A stretch of 64,000 nucleotides of DNA, from NCBI GenBank assembly GCA_033980235.1, contig CM067066.1:30493976-30557975 (forward strand), in the 5' to 3' direction. Numbering within the stretch: position 1 is the stretch's first letter; the number at the start of each line of letters is the position of its first letter. The notes below the pieces were generated by a model. That model was not told the DNA's origin, ran no database searches, and saw only the letters and a program-made list of their open reading frames with translations. Of this stretch, positions 1 through 9,297 are shown in pieces. A program made the position numbers and the translations under genes. Origin of the DNA: Diadema setosum. Its lineage: Eukaryota; Echinodermata; Echinoidea; Diadematoida; Diadematidae.

Positions 1-559
1 TTTCAGACATCCGATCTGTGTAAAAAAAGTGGAAATTTCTATTGCACATAAGCTATACGTGCGTATATGCGCGCGCGCGTACGCGTCCGTCCAATTTTTT
101 CAATTTTTCAAAAAATGCTCCAAATGGTCTGAAACGTGTGCAAAAAAAATTTGAGCTCGATTTGAGCATACAAATATTTCGACGCGCGCGTACGCGCGCG
201 TTTTAAGAGAAAATATGAATTTTGAGAATATGAGTAGAATGCGCATAACTTGAAATATATGTGACGTAAATTTCATTGAAAAATTCTATTCCATTAATGA
301 GATATGATTGAGAATGTGTTTTCATATAATGACGTCATAGTGACGTCACGGTCGACTGATCAGTATTATACATTAGATCTGTCGTCTTTGGGACATGATA
401 CATATATGGTATAATTTTGAAATTGATAGGACGAGGACTTTCTGAGCTAACCTCTACACAAATTTTGTCCAGAAATAAAGAAGAAGAAGAAGAAGAAGAA
501 CCAACAAAGAATCCGTACAGATACAGAAGGTGATCCGAGAGGATACTCGGATCACCTAA
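1..559 (+). repeat. U0: 3' part of a satellite unit, cut by the window edge
   Basis: Shows the standard 3' portion of a unit: CG-rich palindromes near 69-87 and 182-201, a paired CRE motif at 330-348, an (AAG)n run at 478-500 and the terminal hairpin at 528-557 (12-bp perfect arms, loop AGGATA). The same segment is near-identical at 6661, 19012, 20837, 22661 and 29321, differing mainly in (AAG)n length and single bases. Confidence 0.9.
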
Positions 560-602
560 CTAGACTTGGAATTTGTCAACACTGACAAATTAGGTGATCC
601 GA
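528..602 (+). other. Representative unit-unit junction with competing hairpins
   Basis: Arm AGGTGATCCGAG (528-539) pairs with CTCGGATCACCT (546-557) as the 3' terminal hairpin of one unit. The next unit starts at CTAGAC (560) and has its own hairpin, AATTTGTCA (570-578) / TGACAAATT (583-591), directly followed by AGGTGATCCGA (592-602). That last motif can also pair with 547-557 across the junction. The same arrangement recurs at 7176, 9266, 23188, 29836, 31926, 38641 and 44771. Confidence 0.9.
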
Positions 603-3102
603 TCTATTTGGAAATCAATGATTTACGTCCTGATCCCAATAGGCATGACCATAAATGTTTCATCTGTGTTTAGGTGACATTGGCCGTGTGATATTTGGAT
701 TCTCATTTAGAAAAGGGAGTAAGACCTGCCATCTTTGGTACCGAATTCCGTATACACTAACGAAGATACAGAATGAAGTATATTTGACCTTTGACCCCAC
801 TTTGCACACCCAAGACGGGATCTGTGCAAAAATTGGTTATTTTGTGAAATGATTCTTCTAACATGGTCTTTGCGTGTGCAAAATATGGGAAAGATAAGAC
901 ATGTATTCACCAAGATACAGGATGAAACATTTATGACCTTTGACCCTAATTTACATACCCAAGATGGTGTCTGTTCAAGTAGTTGTTATTTTATGAAATA
1001 ATGTACATAACATTGACTAAACATGTGCAAAATATGGGGTTGATAGGGGCTATTTTTCTTGAGTTATTGCAAAGAAAGTTGCAGAGAGAAAGAAATATCT
1101 CAATACATCGAAGATAAGTTTGATGTCAACCAAGTTTTTTGACGTGATCTCGGCGTCGTATGAAAAACCGGAGAAACACTTACGATAGCCCAAAGTCTCA
1201 GCTACAATATATTAAAATCTGGGAGAAATTCACAGAAGAGTAAGTGAGCTAGTGTTCGATAAAGACCGTCATGTCAATTTTCATTCCCAGAAAAATTCCA
1301 TCCCATAGAGATAACACGTAAACTGGTTAAATTTGAGAAGGTTACATTATATCTATTTTCACGAGGTGAAGACATCATCCGATTAAAACTTTGATTAACA
1401 AAACTTAAAGAGTATTACATTGGCTACAACATACTAAAATCTGGAAGAAATTCACCGAAGGGTAATTGAGCTAGTCGTCGATAAAGACAATCATGTCAAT
1501 TTTTTACATCTAGAAAAATTCCCTCCAATAGAGATAACACGTCATAATGAAGATAAAGAAAGAAGTACATATGACCTTTGACCCTACTTTGCACAGACAA
1601 GATGGCGTCTGAGCAAAAAGTAGTTATTTTGTGAAATGATTCTTGTAACATGGTCTTTACGTATGCAAAATATGGGAAAGATAAGACATGTATTCACTAA
1701 GATACAGGATGAAACATTTTTTACCTTTGACTCTAATTTACATACCCAAGAAGGTGCCCGATCAAGTAGTTGTTATTTTATGAAATAATGTACGTGACAT
1801 AAACTAAACATGTGCAAAATATTGGGCTGATAGAGCTTGTTTTTCTTGAGTTATTCCAAAGAAAGTTGCAGAAAGAAAAGAATATGAAAATACATGGAAG
1901 ATAAGCTTTAATTTCAACCAAGTTTTTGGGCATGATGCCGACTCCGTATGAAAAAACGAAGGGCACATTAGCGATAGCCCAAAGTCTCAGCTACAACATA
2001 CTAAAATATGGGAGAAATTCACCGAAGCATAAGTGAGTTAGTGCTCGATAAAGATAGTCATGTCAGTTTTCATTTCCAGAAAAACTGCACTCCCATAGAG
2101 ATAACACGTAAACTGGTCAAATTTAACAATGTTACTTTTAATCCCTTTTTACGAGGTGATGCCATCATCCAATGAAATTGTTGTTATTATATATCTGAAA
2201 GACCATTTAATAAGCTACAACATATTGAAATTTGGACGAAAATCAACTAAAGAATAAGTGAGATATGCTTGAATGAACTTGAAATTTGATGACGTCATTT
2301 TGAAAATTTACTCTTTTTATTTTATTAAGAAATTTGTTATGTTTTAATCATTTTTGTAGTATCGCCAACCCATGAAATGATATGTACAACTCATCAGCTT
2401 TCAAAATATGTAAAGAAAATGGGGGGTCACCGTCCATCCTGACGAGTAAAATCGGATTTAAAATTGGCGGTTTTTTGTCATAGTTGCACTGTATATCTCC
2501 ATTGACGCGCGCGCGGAATTTTAACGTTGACGGGCCCGTATGATGTCATATTGTGTCGGATTAACTTGAAACTTGGTAGAAGTATTCCGTGAAATTTTAG
2601 ACATCCGATCATAGTGAGAAAACGGAAAATTTCTTTTGCATATGAGCTGTGTGTGCGTATATGAGCGCGCGCGTACGCGTCTGTCCGATTTTTTGAATTT
2701 TTCAAAAAATGTTCCAAATGGTCTGAAACGTGTGCAAAAAAATTTGGAGCTTGATTGGAGCATACAAATATTTCAACGCGCGCGTACGCGCACGTTTTAA
2801 GATTATAGATGAAATTTGAAAACATGAGTAGAATTACCTTAACTTGAACTATTTGTGACGTAAATTTCATTGAAAAATTCCATTCCATTAATGAGATATG
2901 AATGAGAATGTGTTTTCATATAATGACGTCATAGTGACGTCACCGTCGACTGATTACTATGATTTTATAAAATTTGTCTTCTTTGGGTCATGATACATAT
3001 ATGGTATAATTTTGAAATTGATAGGAAGAGTACTTTCTGAGCTAATCGATACACAACTTTTGAGGAGAAAGATCTTTTTTTGTGACAACGGGAAGTTTAA
3101 CA
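560..3102 (+). repeat. U1: full satellite unit, two modules
   Basis: Starts CTAGAC. TGACCTTTGACC motifs lie at 785 and 934 and again at 1572 in a second, partly rearranged module. A CRE is at 2290-2297; the second CRE is mutated (TGATGTCA near 2531). The CG palindrome is near 2776. The 3' end lacks the standard (AAG)n plus hairpin and instead ends in gggaagtttaaca. The minus-strand ORF at 2478-2888 is a by-product of the repeat. Confidence 0.88.
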
Positions 3103-6100
3103 CTAGACTTGGAATTTGTCAAGACTGACAAATTAGGTGATCCGATCTTTTTGGAAATCAAAGATTTAAGTCCTGATCCCAAAAGGCATGACCATACAGT
3201 TTTCATCTGAGATTAGGGACATTGGTCGTGTTATGTTTGGATTCTCATTTAGAAAAGGGAGTCAGACCTGCCATCTTTGGTACCGAATTCCGTATACACT
3301 AACGAAGATACAAAATTAAGTATATTTGACCTTTGACCCCACTTTGGACACCGAAGATGGCATCTGAGCAAAAAGTGGTTATTTTGTGAAATGATTCTTG
3401 TAACATGGTCTTTGCGTGTGCAAAATATGGGAAAGATAGGACATGTATTCACCAAGATACAGGATGATACATTTATGACCTTTGACCCTAGTTTACCTAC
3501 CCAAGATGGTGTTCCATCAAGTAGTTGTCACCTTATAAAATAATGTACGTCACATGAACTAAACATGTGCAAAATATGGGGGTACTAGGGAATGTCTTTC
3601 ATGTGTTATTGCAAAGAAATTTGCAAAAAGAAAGAAAATTTGAAAAAACATCGAAGCTAAGCTTTAATTTAAGCGAAGTTTTTTGACGTGATTTGGACGT
3701 CGTATGAAAAAAAAAACCGGAGGACACATACCCGATAGCGCAAAGTCTCAGCTAACACATATTAAAATCTGGGAGAAATTCACTGTAGGATAAGTTAGAT
3801 AGTGCTCGATAAAGACAGTCATGTTAATTTTCATTTCTAAACACTAAACAAAAAGTAAGTTCCCCCTAAAACAAACCTCTGTAATTTAAAAATCAGGAAC
3901 CTTTGAGGAAATCTGAATACATGATTATGTAGCTGTATTTCTCGGCTACCTTTCATGTGAAATTCAGTGGATATCACTTGGTCACGCTTGAGTGAGCATG
4001 ACTTAAAGTCAAAATGGTTACTTTTTGGAGTTCACAAGCCCAATTTTGCAACTTTGATTTGGTGATATCGGAACAAATTTCAATTTTCCAGGATAAAAAG
4101 GCATGCAACATATAATTGATGTGCTTCTTATCGTACCATGTGACTTGTGCACAAAATTTCACGGTTGAGTGAACACGGGGTGAAAATTACCAAAATGGCC
4201 GATTTGACATGTTTCTCGTGGAAATTTCTGTCAATTGAGATTGAATTCGTATGTCGAACAGTTTTTACACACAATTGACGTAATTTCACGGTTGAATGAG
4301 CACATCAAAAACAAAGAAAAAAATACAATTTAAATTGTGCAGTAAGAATTGCGATAATTTGCGCTCTAATATCAACTGCATGATGCTTTTTTTATATTGT
4401 GTTAATACCCACACGCATATCAGTGACTACCTGACATTTCAGTCACGCTTCAATAAGCACGTGAGGCTGGAAATCCTTTTTGTACCCTACATAATGAAAA
4501 ATTGGCTGTTTGGCCATAATCCCCATGGTAAGTTCATGTGAAGAGGAGGAATTTATGTTTTTGAAAGCTAACAATGGCTTATGCATGCAATGTGGTTTAT
4601 TTTACGGTTGAATGACCACATTATGAAACAATGATTTATCTTATTGAAATCATCCAGCAGGTGTTGCTTTGATATTCTGCATTTAAAATCAACTGAAAAA
4701 CATTTCATTATTGCGTTTTAGGACCGATATAAATGTCTCAGTGATCCTTGACATTCCTTCAAGATTTTACACGTCAAAGGGTACCTGGGGCCGGAAACCC
4801 CCCTTATAATCCATGGCTACCTTTGATTAAATATTGAAGTATTCCTGGGAAATTGGTCTGCCTTTAGTTTGATGACATTCCCTTGTTGGGGCAGAGATGA
4901 GAAATTATGCAAATTAAATCTCCGGGCCTTTGTCCTCGCGACTGAATACTGATTTTGGCATTATGTTCTTAATGTCTTTGTGACGTCATGAAGTCATGCA
5001 TTAACTCGAGGGAAAATAAATGCAATTGGTCATTGACATGGTACCAAATTTCACTTTTGTTAAACATCAATATCCTCCCGTGCTGTAAATATGCACTGAT
5101 AGTCTGGAGACAGATATTGTGGTGAGATAGTGGCCTTTGTTGTTCATATGGTGTTGATGATTGTGATGGTAATGTTAGTTGCTTAGAATGTTGGTTGACT
5201 ATTATGCGATCGTTATGGCAATATAACACAGATTGGGTAGCATCTTCACTCACTTTTTAGGATCTATCCACTAACACCGCTGAATACGTCTTCATAAACA
5301 AAACAAATGTAAATCTAATGGGAATTTCAGCCACGAAAAATGGTTTTGACCCGCACACTTTGCTCATCTTATGTGCTCACTGAAGCATGTCACCATGTAA
5401 TTTTTTATTGAAATGCTATTTTTTTTCATTGAAATCTGAGCAATTTCCCAACATTGCAACTAAAACATAAAAAACAATGAATACTTTTTTATTATATAGG
5501 GTAAAACGGGTTTTCCAGCCCCACATGCTCATTGCAGCGTGACTGAAATGTCAGGTGATTACTGTATGCACAGTAGTATTAAACACAATACAAAAAGCAT
5601 TACACACTTGATTTCAGTGCGCAAAATTATCGCAATTCTTACTGCACAATTTAAATTGTTATTTTTCTTTGTTTTTAATGTGCTCATTCAACCGTGAAAT
5701 TACGTCAATTGTGTGTAAAAACTGTTCAACATACGAATTCAATCTCAATTGACAGAAATTACCACGAGAAACGTGTCAAATCGGCCATATTGGTAATTTT
5801 CACCCCGTGATCACTCAACCGTGAAATTCTGTGCACAAGTCACATGGTACGATAAGAAGTACATAAATTATACGTTGCATGCCTTTTTATCCTGGAAAAT
5901 TGAAATTTGTTCCGATATCACCAAATCAAAGTTGCAAAATTGGGCTTGTGAACTCCAAAAAGTGACCATTTTGACTTTAAGTCATGCTCACTCAAGCGTG
6001 ACCAAGTGATATCCACTGAATTTCACATGAAAGGTAGCCGAGAAATACAGCTACATAATCATGTATTCAGATTTCCTCAAAGGTTCCTGATTCATAAATT

Positions 6101-7207
6101 ACAGGGGTTTGTTTTAGGGGGAACTTACTTTTTGTTTAGTGTTTAGAAAAACTGTACTCCCATAGAGATAACTCGCAAATGGGTCAAATTTGACAAAGTT
6201 ACCTTTATTCTATTTTTACGAGGTGAAGACTTCATCCAGCGAAATTTTTGATTGATTAAAACTGATAGAGCATTAAATCAGCTACAGCATACTGAAATCT
6301 GGGTGAAAATTGACTAAGGATGAGTGAGATACGCTCGAGTAAACTTGAAATTTGATGACGTCATTTTGAAATTTTACTCTTTTTGATTTATTAAGAAATT
6401 TGATACCTTTTCATCTTTTTTTCAGCATTGCCAACCCATGAAATGACATGTTCAACTCATCAGTTTTCAAAATATGTCAAGAAAATGGGGGGTCACCGTC
6501 TATCCTGGCGAGTAAACTCGGATTTAAAATTGGCGGTTTTTTGGCATTGTTGCACTGTATATCGCCATTAACGCGCGCGCGGATTTTCAACTTCGACGGG
6601 CCCGTATGACGTCATATTGAGTCGGATTGACTTGAAACTTGGCAGAAATATTCCTTGACATTTCAGACATCCGATCTGTGTAAAAAAAGTGGAAATTTCT
6701 ATTGCACATAAGCTATACGTGCGTATATGCGCGCGCGCGTACGCGTCCGTCCAATTTTTTCAATTTTTCAAAAAATGCTCCAAATGGTCTGAAACGTGTG
6801 CAAAAAAAATTTGAGCTCGATTTGAGCATACAAATATTTCGACGCGCGCGTACGCGCGCGTTTTAAGAGAAAATGTGAATTTTGAGAATATGAGTAGAAT
6901 GCGCATAACTTGAAATATATGTGACGTAAATTTCATTGAAAAATTCTATTCCATTAATGAGATATGATTGAGAATGTGTTTTCATATAATGACGTCATAG
7001 TGACGTCACGGTCGACTGATCAGTATTATACATTAGATCTGTCGTCTTTGGGACATGATACATATATGGTATAATTTTGAAATTGATAGGACGAGGACTT
7101 TCTGAGCTAACCTCTACACAAATTTTGTCCAGAAATAAAGAAGAAGAACCAACAAAGAATCCGTACAGATACAGAAGGTGATCCGAGAGGATACTCGGAT
7201 CACCTAA
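3103..7207 (+). repeat. U2: satellite unit interrupted by a TA-flanked transposon
   Basis: Starts CTAGAC at 3103 and is split by the element at 3840-6143. Without that insert the unit is about 1801 bp, close to the one-module length. The 3' half (6147 on) has a CRE at 6607-6614, the CG palindrome near 6842 and the terminal hairpin at 7176-7205. The 3' half is nearly identical to U0 and to the units at 19012, 20837 and 22661, so this end type has spread within the array. Confidence 0.88.
3840..6143. mobile_element. Non-autonomous DNA transposon with long inverted arms (TA target site)
   Basis: The termini are AACACTAAACAAAAAG and its complement, flanked by TA at 3838-3839 and 6144-6145. An uninterrupted relative at 18489-18510 shows the probable empty site, with one change. 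Imperfect inverted arms run about 3840-4500 and 5480-6143. A ~20-bp motif of the form TCACGSTTGARTGAGCAYR occurs five times in each arm in mirror order (3982, 4158, 4285, 4442, 4602; 5372, 5523, 5679, 5807, 5983). The centre (4620-5370) has no transposase; the best ORF is 94 codons and unrecognised. TA flanks fit Tc1/mariner-type or similar elements, but the superfamily is not proven. Confidence 0.85.
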
Positions 7208-9297
7208 CTAGAACCGGAATTTGTCAACGCTGACAAATTAGGTGATCCGATCTCTTCGAAAATCAATGATTTGAGTCCTGATCCAAATATTCATGGCCAT
7301 ACAGGTTTCATCTGTGTTGACGGGACATTGGCCGTGTGATGTTTGGATTCTCATTTAGAAAAGGGAGTGAGACCTGCCATCTTTGGTACCGAATTCCGTA
7401 TACACTAACGGAAATACAGAATGAAGTATATTTGACCTTTGACCTCACTTTGCACACCCAAGATGGCGTCTAAGCAAAAAGTGATGATTTTATGAAATGA
7501 TTCTTGTAACATGGTCTTTGCGTGTGCAAAATATGGGAAAGATAGGACATGTATTCACCAAGATACAGGAAGAAACATTTATGACCTTTGACCCTAATTT
7601 ACATACCCAAGATGGTGTCCGATCAAGTAGTTGTTATTTTATGAAATAATGTACGTGACATGTACTAAACATGTGCAAAATATGGGATTGATAGCCGTTG
7701 TTGTTGTTCATCTATTGCACAGAAAGTAGTAGAAAGAAAGAAAAATAAAGAAAAACTATGTTATTTTATAGAAATTTGAAGGAGAAGCATAAAAAAATCA
7801 GAAAAAGATAAAGTAAGGAAAGGGAGATTAAGATTAACTAAAGAAAAAGAAGGAAAAAAGTGTTTAAAAAAATAAAAAAAAATATTGGCAGGGGTGAGCC
7901 TCGAACCAGGGACCTTAGGGTTACGAGTCGGATGCGCTACGTAATGACCTATTTCATTCTCCATAGGCCCTGTGTATTAAGCAAAATGACGCTGCATCGA
8001 AGCCTCGTGCCATTTTCAACCAAGTTTTTCGACGTGATGCCGACATCGTATGAAAAAATGGAGGGCACACTTACGATAGCCCAAAATCTCAGCTACAACA
8101 TACTAAAATCTGGGAGAAATTCACCGAAGCGTAAGTGAGCTAGTGCTCGAAAAAGATAGTCATGTCAATTTTCACTGCCAGAAAAACTGCTCTCCCATAG
8201 GGATAACACGTAAACTGGTCAAATTTGACAATATTACTTTCAATCCATTTTAACGAGGTGATGCCGTCATTCAATCAAAATGTGGTAATTATATTAATGA
8301 AAGATCATTTAATAAGCTACAACATACTGAAATCTGAATGTAAATTGGCCACGGATAAGTGAGATACGCTCGAGTGAACTTGAAATTTGATGACGTCATT
8401 TTGAAAGTTTACTTTTTTTACTTTATTAAGAAATTTGATATCTTTTAATCATTTTGCCAGCATCGCCAACCCATGAAATAACATGTCCAACTCATCAGCT
8501 TTCAGAATATGTAAAGAAAATGGGGGGTTACCGTCCATCCTGACGAGTGAAATCGGATTTAAAATTGGCGTTTTTTTGGCATCGTTGCACTGTATATCGC
8601 CATTGACGCGCGCGCGGAATTTCAACTTTGACGGGCCCGTATGACGTCATATTGAGTCGGATTGACTTGAAACTTGGTAGAAATATTCCTTGACATTTTA
8701 GGCATCCGATAAGTGTAAAAAAATGGGAAATTTCAATTGCATATGAACTGTGTGTGCGAATATGTGCGCGCGCGTACGCGTCCGTCCAATTTTTCCAATT
8801 TTTCAAAAAATGCTCCAAATGATCTGAAACGTGTGCAAAAAAAATTTGAGCTCGATTTGAGCATACAAATATTTCAACGCGCGCGTACGCGCACGTTTTA
8901 AGAGAAAATATGAATTTTGAGAATATGAGTAGAATGCGCATAACTTGAAATATATGTGACGTAAATTTCATTGAAAAATTCCATTCCATTAATGAGATAT
9001 GATTGAGAATGTGTTTTCATGTAATGACGTCATAGTGACGTCACGGTCGACTGATCACTTTGATTTTAGTTCGATTGCCGTCTTTGGGAGACGATACATA
9101 TATGGTATAATTTTGATATTGATAGGAGGAGCACTTTCTGAGCTAATCGATACACAACTTTTGAGGAGAAATAAAGAAGAAGAAAAACAAAGAATCCGTA
9201 CAGATACAGAAGGTGATCCGAGAGGATACTCGGATCACCTAACAAAGAATCCGTACAGATACAGAAGGTGATCCGAGAGGATACTCGGATCACCTAA
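7208..9297 (+). repeat. U3: satellite unit of the SINE-bearing subfamily
   Basis: Starts CTAGAAC. Carries the subfamily-diagnostic segment (about 7735-7990) with a tRNA-like sequence. The DR1 motif at 7433-7445 is the full 13-base consensus TGACCTTTGACCT. It ends with two successive copies of the terminal block (hairpins 9211-9240 and 9266-9295). The ORFs at 7860-8138 and 8528-8989 are by-products of the repeat. Confidence 0.9.
7887..7968 (-). pseudogene. tRNA-Thr(CGT)-like SINE head
   Basis: On the minus strand the sequence shows GTAGCGCATCCGACTCGTAA (D-arm end through an anticodon loop CTCGTAA with CGT) and then a B-box-like GGTTCGAGGC. The T-arm and acceptor stem do not pair properly, so it is not a working tRNA. 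A run of T on the minus strand follows (7869-7882 on plus), as at a Pol III terminator. It sits inside a ~250-bp insertion absent from most units, consistent with an old SINE inserted in one ancestral unit. Confidence 0.6.

Noticed and set aside
528..557. Bacterial-type intrinsic terminator
   Set aside because: The hairpin is not followed by a consistent T-run, and the context is a eukaryotic satellite.
2478..2888. 136-153-codon minus-strand ORFs recurring in the array (2478, 8528, 16425, 25138, 31188)
   Set aside because: They are translations of the CG-palindrome part of the satellite. Other units have the same region frameshifted into two shorter ORFs, and no protein motif is visible.
3974..4162. 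Identical-looking 62-codon ORFs at 3974-4162 (minus) and 5821-6009 (plus)
   Set aside because: They are the same sequence read from the two inverted arms of the inserted transposon, with no sign of coding constraint.
7905..7925. Telomere-like TTAGGG
   Set aside because: Single chance hexamer inside the tRNA-like segment; no tandem telomeric repeat.
7887..7968. Functional tRNA-Thr gene
   Set aside because: The T-arm, anticodon stem and acceptor stem do not pair; only loop and B-box-like motifs survive.
7860..8138. 92-codon ORF spanning the tRNA-like segment
   Set aside because: It crosses the SINE border and the satellite. Its persistence follows from repeat copying.
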